Shown piece by piece: positions 1 through 5,899 of a stretch of DNA of 8,519 nucleotides. Position numbers and translations under genes: made by a program. How positions within the stretch are numbered: position 1 is the first letter of the stretch; the number at the start of each line of letters is the position of its first letter. The notes under the pieces were generated by a model, which saw only the letters and a program-made list of their open reading frames with translations, searched no databases and had not been told where the DNA came from. Source of the stretch: DASXTS01 sp036505275 (GTDB taxonomy: Bacteria > Actinomycetota > Actinomycetes > Mycobacteriales > Pseudonocardiaceae); the NCBI GenBank assembly GCA_036505275.1, contig DASXTS010000324.1, forward strand, positions 1 to 8,519. Reading direction: 5' to 3'.

Positions 1-1196
1 GGCAGCTCGACGGCCAGCTCGCCGCGGCCGTGCAGCAGCTCGCACGCGCCGATCGCCCTGGTGCGGGTGGCCAGCCGGTCGTGGTCCCGGAACATGGTGG
101 ACGACCAGCGCGCGACCGTCCTGCTCAGCTCGTCGTCGCTCACCCCGTCCTTGGCCACCGCGGCCATCTCCTCGTCCACCGCACCGAGCACCCTGTCGGC
201 GTCCACTGTGGACGGATGGATCGCGGTGATCGTCATGGTGTCCGGGTCGCGCGCCTCGTAGGGCACCCCGAACAGCCCGACGCCGGCGCCGATGTCGGTG
301 CAGAGCTCGTCGCGGTAGATCATCCGCTGGCGCAGGCGAGAGGAGTCACCGTCGGAAAGTACCGACGCCAGCGCCACCCGCGCCGTGTAGGCGTCCAGCT
401 CGGTCGCCGGGTCGGGCAGCCGGTAGCCGACGGCCAGCGCCGGTAGCGGGGCGAGCGGGTCCTCGTGCATGCTCCGGCGTTCCGCCCGCGGCAGCGGCTC
501 GGCGAACGACGGGCGCTTGGGCGCCGGCCGCTTCGGCACGTCGTCGAAGTGCCGGTGCACGAGCTCGGTGGCGGTCTCGATGCCGAAGTCGCCCGCGACC
601 GTGAGCACCGCGTTGGCCGGCGCGTAGTAGCTGTCGAAGAACGCGGCGCAGTCGTCCACGGTCGCCTGCTCGAGGTCGGAGAAGTCGCCATACCCGTTGT
701 GCGCGTTGGCGAACGTCTCGTACAGCACCGGTGGCAGCAGGATCCACGGGAACCCGCCATACGGCCGGTTCAGCACGTTGAGCCTGATCTCCTCCTTGAC
801 CACGTCGACCTGGTTGCGCAGGTTCTCCACGCTGATGGTCGGCGCCCGCATCCGGTCGGCCTCCAGGAAGATCGCGCGCTCCAGCGCGGCCGACGGCAGC
901 ACCTCGTAGTAGTCGGTGTAGTCGAAGTGGGTGGAGCCGTTGAACGTGCCGCCCGAGCTCTGCACGTGCCGGAAGTGCGCCAGCTTGGGCAGGCTCTCGC
1001 TGCCCTGGAACATCAGGTGCTCGAACAGGTGCGCAAACCCGGTACGCCCCACCGGCTCCGACCGGAAGCCGACGTCGTAGTGCACCGAGACGGCGACCAC
1101 CGGCGCCGACGTGTCCGGCGCCAGCACCACGCGCAGCCCGTTGTCCAGGACCAGCCGGTGCAGCTCGAGTTTCGGTGCGGGAATACGCAGCGGCAT
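1..1196 (-). CDS. M16 family zinc metallopeptidase (insulinase/pitrilysin-like), 3' end outside window
   Basis: This is the N-terminal 398 residues of an M16 peptidase; the gene continues past the left edge. Residues 56-60 read HLFEH, the inverted HxxEH zinc motif (zinc ligands H56 and H60, catalytic base E59). The third ligand is probably E135 or E136 in VVKEEIRLN, about 75 residues on, as usual in the family. SGGTFNGSTHFDYTDYYE (81-98) is the conserved substrate-groove segment. From about residue 190 the sequence fits the second, non-catalytic M16 lobe. There is no signal peptide, so the enzyme is probably cytoplasmic, degrading peptides or processing small proteins; its substrate cannot be read from sequence. 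The ATG at 1196 is chosen because homology begins there (LVLDNGLRVVLAPD). No Shine-Dalgarno precedes it, but a TACGCT hexamer lies 7 bases upstream. A typical M16B protein of roughly 420-450 residues would end shortly outside the window. Confidence 0.93.
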   Translation of the reverse strand, partial: MPLRIPAPKLELHRLVLDNGLRVVLAPDTSAPVVAVSVHYDVGFRSEPVGRTGFAHLFEHLMFQGSESLPKLAHFRHVQSSGGTFNGSTHFDYTDYYEVLPSAALERAIFLEADRMRAPTISVENLRNQVDVVKEEIRLNVLNRPYGGFPWILLPPVLYETFANAHNGYGDFSDLEQATVDDCAAFFDSYYAPANAVLTVAGDFGIETATELVHRHFDDVPKRPAPKRPSFAEPLPRAERRSMHEDPLAPLPALAVGYRLPDPATELDAYTARVALASVLSDGDSSRLRQRMIYRDELCTDIGAGVGLFGVPYEARDPDTMTITAIHPSTVDADRVLGAVDEEMAAVAKDGVSDDELSRTVARWSSTMFRDHDRLATRTRAIGACELLHGRGELAVEL

Positions 1197-1218
1197 GCCA
1201 GCCAGCGTACGGGCTGGC
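1197..1218 (-). promoter_or_regulatory. Candidate leaderless promoter -10 and small inverted repeat before the M16 gene
   Basis: On the minus strand TACGCT (plus-strand 1204-1209) matches the actinobacterial -10 pattern TANNNT. It ends 7 bases before the ATG at 1196, which would put transcription start at or one base before the start codon. No clear TTGAC -35 box is visible; the best candidate is ATGAGT 18 bases upstream. The hexamer sits inside an inverted repeat GCCAGC/GCTGGC (1201-1206 and 1213-1218) that could be an operator or chance in GC-rich DNA. The call rests on the -10 match and the lack of a ribosome binding site. Confidence 0.35.
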
Positions 1219-1249
1219 GTCGTGGGCACTCATCCTTGCCAGACCTGTG

Positions 1250-1681
1250 TCATCTGCTCACGACCACGACCAGCAGCGCGCCGGCGAGGCCGGCGAGCAC
1301 CAGCAGCATGGCCGCGGCCCGATCGGCGATCACGTGGTGCGGCTCGGCGCCGGCGCCGGCCAGCCGCACGGCGGGGGTGCCGTCGTCAGCGGTCACCAGT
1401 TCGACGTCGAGCTGGATGCCCTCCGGGTTGCCGCACCCGTCCAGCGGCAGCTCGTAGCTGCGCCCGTCGACGACGAACACGACGGTGTCGCGGGCCCTCG
1501 GCTGAGCACACGGCGTCGACCCGATGACCGTCCCGGTGGCCGGCACGGGGACGGCATTGGCCGGGCCGGCGGGCAGCCCGCCGAGCAGCGTGGCCACGCC
1601 GGCGGCCACCAGCACGCCGAGCAGCACGCCGAGCGGAACTGCCACCGCCAGCAAGCGGCCGGCCGGCGCCCTGATCACCAC
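1250..1681 (-). CDS. Small membrane protein with N- and C-terminal transmembrane helices, unknown function
   Basis: 143 residues, not recognised as a named family. A hydrophobic segment at about 10-34 follows a short basic N-terminus, and a second at about 122-141 ends the protein before the tail VSR. This hairpin topology places both ends in the cytoplasm and a domain of about 80 residues (40-120) outside. That domain holds two cysteines, C58 and C83, able to form a disulfide, flanking a strand-like stretch TVVFVVDGRSYELPLDGC that looks like a small beta fold. The start is one of two adjacent GTG codons at 1681 and 1678; no ATG is available in frame before an upstream stop at 1730-1732. No Shine-Dalgarno is seen. 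It lies between the DUF5666 gene and the M16 gene on the same strand, 53 bases from the latter, so co-transcription with the peptidase is possible. Lack of homology evidence limits confidence in function, not in the reading frame. Confidence 0.72.
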   Translation of the reverse strand: MVIRAPAGRLLAVAVPLGVLLGVLVAAGVATLLGGLPAGPANAVPVPATGTVIGSTPCAQPRARDTVVFVVDGRSYELPLDGCGNPEGIQLDVELVTADDGTPAVRLAGAGAEPHHVIADRAAAMLLVLAGLAGALLVVVVSR

Positions 1682-1689
1682 GTCGGGGC

Positions 1690-1695
1690 ATGGTA
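1690..1695 (-). promoter_or_regulatory. Candidate leaderless -10 hexamer for the small membrane protein gene
   Basis: Minus-strand TACCAT fits TANNNT and ends 8 bases before the GTG at 1681, so a transcript could begin at or within two bases of the start codon. No recognisable -35 box is present, and the hexamer lies next to the hairpin at 1699-1723. Evidence is therefore weak. Confidence 0.22.
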
Positions 1696-1696
1696 G

Positions 1697-1725
1697 AAGG
1701 CCCCGGCCGGGTGGCGCGGGGCCCT
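1697..1725 (-). terminator. Hairpin downstream of the DUF5666 gene, probable terminator
   Basis: GGCCCCG (1699-1705) and CGGGGCC (1717-1723) form a perfect 7-base stem. On the minus strand three further pairs (GCC/GGC) extend it past one bulged C to a four-base loop ACCC. It lies about 40 bases beyond the TGA of the DUF5666 gene and is followed on the minus strand by TTCTACC, a short pyrimidine run but not a true U tract. Position and stem stability suggest transcription ends here, separating the DUF5666 gene from the next minus-strand genes. The lack of a U tract, common in actinobacteria, keeps confidence moderate. Confidence 0.45.
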
Positions 1726-1763
1726 CTGGTCATCTGGGTTGTACGGCGTGCTCGGCTACCGGG

Positions 1764-2519
1764 TCACCCGAGGGTGGGCAGCTCCCGGATCTGCTCCACC
1801 TTCAGGGTGGCGCCGTCGTCGGTGGCGGTGCCGACGGCGACCACGATGGTGCCGACGGCCGGCCGCTGCGACACGCCGGACAGGTCTAGAACGGTGGTCA
1901 GGCCGCCCGGACTCACCACGGTCGCCCGGTCGCCATCGACCTTGGTGACCGTGCCCGCGGCGTGCGCCTTGACCGCGAGCACGCCGTTGGCCACCCCGTC
2001 GGTGCCGACCTTGACGATCACCCGCTCGCCGGCCTGCAGGTCGGACAGCGACCTGTTCTGCGCGCCGCGAACCTTGGTGTCGCTGTCGGTCGGCACGGTG
2101 ACCTCGGCGCCGTTGTCCTTGCGCACCACCAGTTTGCCGTCGGCGACCGAACTGACCGTGCCGGCGACCACCTTCTCGCCCTCGCGCAGGCGCCACGGGC
2201 CGAAGCCCTTGTGGCCGTGCCTGAACGGCCGGTCCTTGGCTTCCGGCAGCGCTGGCAGGTCGCTCGGGTCGGCCGCCGGCTCCAGCAGCGCGTCGAGGCT
2301 GGCGGCGTCGCCGGCCGTGTCGGCGGTCGCGTTGCCGGCGCCGCGACTCGGCGACAGCGGCCCGGCGATCACCACGGCTGCGGTCAGCACGCCGACCAGC
2401 AGCAGCGCGCCGACCGCAGCGGGCAGCAGCCAAGCGCGGCGGCGACCGGTCGGCTGCCCGGGCGGCTGTGCTGGCGGCTCTGGCGGCTGTGGTGGCAGCT
2501 GCTGGGTCGGGTAGTCCAT
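1764..2519 (-). CDS. DUF5666-type protein with proline-rich N-terminus and one membrane anchor
   Basis: 251 residues. The N-terminus (1-24) is rich in Pro and Gln (QLPPQPPEPPAQPPGQP), followed by RRR and one hydrophobic helix at about 30-53. The rest should lie outside the membrane. After a low-complexity linker (54-95) and a basic, His-containing patch (RPFRHGHKGFGPWR, 97-110), two similar beta-rich units follow at about 116-185 and 186-247. Each has the pattern GTVxxVxGxxxVV, an acidic turn, then a GxxVxV strand, as expected for DUF5666, a domain common in secreted bacterial proteins with no assigned activity. The ATG at 2519 is preferred over an in-frame start at 2663 because AGGGA lies 7 bases upstream and the extra 48 residues look like translated intergenic DNA. 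The gene diverges from a two-component operon with 128 bases between starts, so it is a likely target of that system. Confidence 0.85.
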   Translation of the reverse strand: MDYPTQQLPPQPPEPPAQPPGQPTGRRRAWLLPAAVGALLLVGVLTAAVVIAGPLSPSRGAGNATADTAGDAASLDALLEPAADPSDLPALPEAKDRPFRHGHKGFGPWRLREGEKVVAGTVSSVADGKLVVRKDNGAEVTVPTDSDTKVRGAQNRSLSDLQAGERVIVKVGTDGVANGVLAVKAHAAGTVTKVDGDRATVVSPGGLTTVLDLSGVSQRPAVGTIVVAVGTATDDGATLKVEQIRELPTLG

Positions 2520-2647
2520 CGTCGCTTCCCTACTCGTGTGGGTCCGTGCGTCCTGCTGCCATCCACAGTGGCCCGCGAAGCTGAGCCGGAGCTGAAGCCG
2601 CGGCGGGTTCAGCGACTCTTCAGGCCACCGGTACGGAGAATGGGGCG
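2520..2647. promoter_or_regulatory. Divergent promoter region between the DUF5666 gene and the two-component operon
   Basis: This 128-base gap must carry promoters in both directions. On the minus side AGGGA (about 2526-2531) is a good ribosome binding site for the DUF5666 gene. On the plus side GGAGA (2635-2639) stands 8 bases before the GTG at 2648. The same stretch could instead be read as a -10 (GAGAAT, 2636-2641), with GCGACT (2612-2617) as an 18-base-spaced -35, giving a leaderless start exactly at 2648; the sequence alone does not decide between these. A perfect 9-base palindrome CCACAGTGG lies at 2563-2571. The main structure is the nested dyad described separately at 2581-2623. Confidence 0.7.
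2581..2623. promoter_or_regulatory. Nested inverted repeat with 11-base-spaced half-sites, candidate response-regulator operator
   Basis: Four related pentamers are placed symmetrically about position 2602: CTGAG at 2581 and CTGAA at 2592 on the left arm, TTCAG at 2608 and TTCAG at 2619 on the right arm. TTCAG is the reverse complement of CTGAA. Within each arm the copies are 11 bases apart, about one helical turn, as in the direct-repeat sites of OmpR/PhoB-family regulators. The inner dyad (2591-2613) pairs at all positions except one G-G mismatch at 2597/2607, with a single central base. The right arm overlaps the possible -35 of the response-regulator gene, which fits autoregulation. Alternatively the dyad could fold as an RNA hairpin if transcription starts upstream of it. 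Confidence 0.55.
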
Positions 2648-3334
2648 GTGACCACCCAGGCAAGGGTGCTTGTCGTCGAGGACTCGGACGCCATCCGCAC
2701 CGCCGTGCTCGCCGCGCTGCGCGACGCCGGGCACGTGGTCGAGGGCGCCACGGACGGCTCGACGATCGAGCGCCACCTGGACACGTTCCGGCCGGACCTC
2801 GTCGTGCTCGACGTCATGCTGCCCGGCCGCGACGGCTTCACGCTGCTCGACGTGGTGCGCCGGCGCACCGACGCCGGGGTCGTCATGCTGACCGCCCGCG
2901 ACGGGGTGTCGGATCGGCTGCGCGGGCTGACCTCCGGCGCGGACGACTATGTGATCAAGCCGTTCGTGCTGGCCGAGCTCGTGGCCCGGGTCGCCGCCGT
3001 GCTGCGCAGGATGGGCCGCGCGCCGTCCACCATCGAGGTCGGCGACCTTGTGCTGGACGCCGACTCCGGGTTCGCGGTGCGCGGCGGCGAGGTGCTGGAG
3101 CTGACCGCGACGGAGCTGCGGCTGCTGCGCTACCTCGCGGCGCAACGCGGGCGGGTGGTGAGCAAGACGCAGATCCTGACCGCGGTGTGGGGCTACGACG
3201 CCTACGACCCGAACCTGGTCGAGGTGCACGTTTCGGCGCTGCGCCGCAAGCTCGAGGCACACGGGCCGCGGCTGCTGCACACCGTGCGCGGGCTCGGCTA
3301 CGTGCTGCGGCCGGCGGATGCGGTGGCGCCGTGA
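2648..3334 (+). CDS. OmpR/PhoB-family two-component response regulator
   Basis: 228 residues with the full two-domain layout. The receiver domain (about 6-117) has the acidic pair E11-D12, phosphoacceptor D55 in VVLDVMLPGRDG, switch residue T82 in MLTAR, and conserved K104 in YVIKPF. The winged-helix DNA-binding domain (about 128-222) has LTATELRLLRYLA, RVVSKTQILTAVWG, the recognition segment NLVEVHVSALRRKL, and the wing ending HTVRGLGYVL. Phosphorylated by the next gene's kinase, it should bind DNA as a dimer on tandem half-sites and regulate transcription. The GTG at 2648 is preferred because the family begins with RVLVVED a few residues in and GGAGA lies 8 bases upstream. The ATG at 2640 is out of frame and meets a stop after three codons. 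The nested dyad in the intergenic region is the obvious candidate binding site (inference). Downstream spacing to the kinase is a 4-base overlap. Confidence 0.95.
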   Translation: MTTQARVLVVEDSDAIRTAVLAALRDAGHVVEGATDGSTIERHLDTFRPDLVVLDVMLPGRDGFTLLDVVRRRTDAGVVMLTARDGVSDRLRGLTSGADDYVIKPFVLAELVARVAAVLRRMGRAPSTIEVGDLVLDADSGFAVRGGEVLELTATELRLLRYLAAQRGRVVSKTQILTAVWGYDAYDPNLVEVHVSALRRKLEAHGPRLLHTVRGLGYVLRPADAVAP

Positions 3335-4785
3335 GGCTGCGCGGACGGCCCCGACCGTCCCGACCGGTGGATGCGGCGCACGGCTTGCGGACGGTGTCGC
3401 TGCGCCGGCGGGTGATCGTGGCCGGCGTGCTGGTGATCGCCGCCGTGCTGGTGCTGCTGGTGGCGGGCACCGATCTGCTGTTCGCCGCCCAGACCCGCCG
3501 GGACACCGACACCATGCTCCGCGAGCGGGCCGCCCTTGCCCAGCAGCTCACCGCGCAGGGCGTCGGACCACGCGAGGTGGTGCGCCGGGTCGAGGCGACC
3601 GGCGTGTCGGCCAAACTCACGACGCCGTCCGGCCAGCAGTTCGGCAACGCCTCACCACCGGCGTCGATGCCGACGCGCCGCCGCAACGGCGTGTCGCGAC
3701 TGGGCTCGACCACGGTGCTGGAGCGCAAGCTGTCCGACGGGTCGCAGCTGCTGTTGCTGTCCGATGGCAACGAGGTGACCGCGGCACAGCAGCGGCTGCG
3801 CCGGCTGCTGGTCGGCGTCGGGCTGGCCGCGCTGGTGGTGGCAACCGTGGCACTCATCCTCGTCGTGCGGGTCGCGCTGGCGCCGCTGGACGCGATGACC
3901 GCCGTCGCGCAGTCCATCGCCCGCGGCGATCGCGGCCGGCGCCTGTCCCCTACCCGCGCCGACACCGAACTCGGCCGCACCGCCATCGCCTTCGACCAGA
4001 TGGTGGACGCCCTCGAGGGCGCCGAACTGACCGCCAAGCGCGCCGAGGCGCAGGCCAGAGCCTCCGAGGGCCGCACCCGGCAGTTCGTCGCAGACGCCGC
4101 GCACGAGCTGCGCACACCGATCGCCGGCGTGCAGGCCGCCGCGGAGGCCGTGCTGCAGTCCGGCCCGTCCGGCTCGGCCGAGGAGCGCGACCGGATGCAC
4201 CTGCTGCTGGTCCGCGAGGCGCGGCGGGCCGGCCGCCTCGTGGAGGACCTGCTCGCGATGGCCCGCATCGATGCCGGCCTCGACCTGCACCCGTCCCTGA
4301 CCGACATCACCACCCTGGCCAACGCCGAGGCCGAACGCACGCGCCTGCTCGCTCCGGAGGTCACCGTCAGCGTGGCGACGCCGGCCGGCCCGGTGATCGC
4401 TTTCGCCGACCCGGAGCGCATCGCCCAGATCCTGGCCAACCTGCTGGACAACGCGCGCCGCCACACCCCCGCCGACGGCTCGATCATCATCCGGGTGGCC
4501 CGCGCCGGCCCGTGGATCGAGACGTCCGTGGCCGACACCGGCCCTGGCGTGCCACGGCATGCCCATGAGCGCATCTTCGACCGCCTCGTCCGCCTCGACT
4601 CCGCCCGCACCGCCGACTCCGGCGGCGCCGGCCTCGGCCTCGCCATCGCCCGCGGCATTGCCCGTGCCCACGGCGGCGAGCTGCGCAGCGTCGATCCACC
4701 GGATGGCGCAGGCGCCCTGTTCATACTCACCCTGCCGGCGCCACCGCCGGCTGCCGACGCACCCACGTTCCCGATCTCGCCGTGA
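3331..4785 (+). CDS. Sensor histidine kinase of the two-component system
   Basis: 484 residues starting at a GTG that overlaps the regulator's TGA as GTGA, the usual sign of translational coupling; an in-frame start at 3187 lies inside the regulator gene and is rejected. Order: basic cytoplasmic N-terminus; transmembrane helix about 28-50; extracytoplasmic sensor of about 105 residues; second helix about 158-180; HAMP linker about 181-233; dimerisation and phosphoacceptor segment with H258 in FVADAAHELRTP; then the HATPase_c domain with N box NLLDNARRHTP (N374), G1 box DTGPGV (402-407), F-box region RIFDRLVR, and G2 box GGAGLGLA (431-438). All catalytic motifs are intact. It should autophosphorylate on H258 and pass phosphate to D55 of the regulator. 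The sensor domain resembles no named input domain that I can identify, so the signal is unknown; the neighbouring DUF5666 protein suggests an envelope signal (inference). The C-terminal tail is proline-rich. Confidence 0.95.
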   Translation: MRLRGRPRPSRPVDAAHGLRTVSLRRRVIVAGVLVIAAVLVLLVAGTDLLFAAQTRRDTDTMLRERAALAQQLTAQGVGPREVVRRVEATGVSAKLTTPSGQQFGNASPPASMPTRRRNGVSRLGSTTVLERKLSDGSQLLLLSDGNEVTAAQQRLRRLLVGVGLAALVVATVALILVVRVALAPLDAMTAVAQSIARGDRGRRLSPTRADTELGRTAIAFDQMVDALEGAELTAKRAEAQARASEGRTRQFVADAAHELRTPIAGVQAAAEAVLQSGPSGSAEERDRMHLLLVREARRAGRLVEDLLAMARIDAGLDLHPSLTDITTLANAEAERTRLLAPEVTVSVATPAGPVIAFADPERIAQILANLLDNARRHTPADGSIIIRVARAGPWIETSVADTGPGVPRHAHERIFDRLVRLDSARTADSGGAGLGLAIARGIARAHGGELRSVDPPDGAGALFILTLPAPPPAADAPTFPISP

Positions 4786-4796
4786 GGCCTCGTCCA

Positions 4797-4823
4797 CCGC
4801 CGGCCGTAGCTAGCCCTCGGCGG
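4797..4823. terminator. Weak hairpin between convergent kinase and channel genes
   Basis: CCGCC-GGC (4797-4804) can pair with GCC (4813-4815) and GGCGG (4819-4823) across a three-base bulge, with TAGCTA in the loop. It sits at the 24-base junction of two convergent genes and includes the channel stop codon at 4810-4812, so it could act as a bidirectional terminator. No U tract follows on either strand, and such stems are common by chance in this base composition. Confidence 0.28.
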
Positions 4824-5892
4824 GCAACTCCTCCGGCAGCGTCACCTTCTTGACGTACAGCAGCCGGTCGCTCGGCTCGATGGCGTCGACCGCCGGCGAG
4901 TCCACCCGGTACAGCCGGCCGCCGCGCACCACGCCGAGCACGATGTCGCCCAGGTGCCGGGGCGAGCCGCCGATCTCGGACGGCTCGACGTCCCGCTCGG
5001 CGATGGCGAAGCCGGCGTCCGGGGTGAGCAGGTCCTCCATCATCTCGACGACGGTGGGTGTCGTGGTGGCGAGCCCGAGCAGCCGGCCGGCGGTCTCGGA
5101 GGACACCACGACGGACCGCGCCCCGGACTGCCGCACCAGATGCACGTTCTCGGCCTCGCGGACGGAGGCGACGATGTCGGCCTGTGGGGCCAGCTCGCGC
5201 GCGGTCAGCGTGACCAGCACCGCGGTGTCGTCGCGGTTGACGGACACGATCACGGCACGGGCATCGGGCACCCCGGCGAGCCGCAGCACCTCGGAGCGGG
5301 TGCCGCTGCCGTGCACGGTGACCAGGCCCTGCGCCGAGGCGGACGAGAGGGCGGCGGCGTCCCCGTCCACCACGACGACCGAGTCGGGCGGCACGCCATC
5401 GCCGAACAGCGCGGCAACCGCGGAGCGTCCCTTGGTGCCGTAGCCAACGACGACGACGTGGTCGCGCACCTTCGACCTCCAGCGGTGGATCCGCAGCGCC
5501 TGCCTCGACCGGTCGGTGAGCAGCTCCAGTGTGGTGCCGATCAGGGCGATCAGAAACAGCACCCGCAGTGGGGTGATCACCAGGACGTTCGCCAGCCTGG
5601 CCGACTGGGACACCGGGGCGACGTCGCCGTACCCGGACGTGGTCAGCGACACGACGGCGTAGTAGATGCAGTCGAGCACGGACAGGCCGTCGTTGTTGAC
5701 GTCGTGGTAGCCGCCGCGGTCGAGGTAGACCAGCAGGGTCGCGGCGGCCAGCGCGAGGAGCGCGGCGAGCGCCAGCCAGAGGATGGCCCGGACCGGACCC
5801 ACCGAGCTGGCCGGCATCCGGATCACGCCGACCAGGGCCTGGTTCGGTCGCTCGGTGAGCCGCTCGACCACCTGGGGACGGCCGCGGATCAC
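4810..5892 (-). CDS. Two-helix potassium channel with cytoplasmic RCK (TrkA-N/TrkA-C) module
   Basis: 360 residues. First helix about 36-57, pore helix and filter about 72-90 ending TTSGYGD (84-90), second helix about 98-121; this is the KcsA/MthK-like two-helix pore. The filter keeps GYGD but has Ser where Val is usual. A Rossmann-fold RCK_N domain follows at about 144-265, with nucleotide motif GYGTKG (150-155) and the beta-2 acid in VVVVDGD (172-178). The C-terminal section, about 290-350, resembles RCK_C (DIVLGVVRGGRLYRVD...LEPSDRLLYV-like pattern). Channels of this type are tetramers in the inner membrane gated by ligand binding to the RCK ring; the ligand is not evident. The GTG start at 5892 lies 7 bases after the M20 peptidase stop, with no strong ribosome binding site, indicating translation coupled to that gene. 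The ATG at residue 26 is an alternative start before the first helix. Confidence 0.9.
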   Translation of the reverse strand: MIRGRPQVVERLTERPNQALVGVIRMPASSVGPVRAILWLALAALLALAAATLLVYLDRGGYHDVNNDGLSVLDCIYYAVVSLTTSGYGDVAPVSQSARLANVLVITPLRVLFLIALIGTTLELLTDRSRQALRIHRWRSKVRDHVVVVGYGTKGRSAVAALFGDGVPPDSVVVVDGDAAALSSASAQGLVTVHGSGTRSEVLRLAGVPDARAVIVSVNRDDTAVLVTLTARELAPQADIVASVREAENVHLVRQSGARSVVVSSETAGRLLGLATTTPTVVEMMEDLLTPDAGFAIAERDVEPSEIGGSPRHLGDIVLGVVRGGRLYRVDSPAVDAIEPSDRLLYVKKVTLPEELPAEG

Positions 5893-5899
5893 GACGCGA

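Noticed and set aside
465..1457. Plus-strand open frame of about 330 codons opposite the M16 gene
   Set aside because: The minus strand encodes an M16 protease with zinc motif in this stretch; the plus frame yields a His/Arg/Val-rich sequence without recognisable structure.
2460..2512. GGCGGCTG-like tandem repeat
   Set aside because: It is the coding sequence of the proline-rich N-terminus of the DUF5666 protein; codon repetition explains it without a separate element.
2520..2663. N-terminal extension of the DUF5666 protein to an upstream start at 2663
   Set aside because: The extra 48 residues cross the regulatory dyad and the start of the regulator gene, while a good Shine-Dalgarno stands before the ATG at 2519.
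2955..4766. Long minus-strand reading frame of about 600 codons opposite the regulator and kinase
   Set aside because: It is antisense to two genes with complete family motifs, and its product is a low-complexity Arg/Ser/Ala chain with no domain, as expected from the reverse frame of GC-rich coding DNA.
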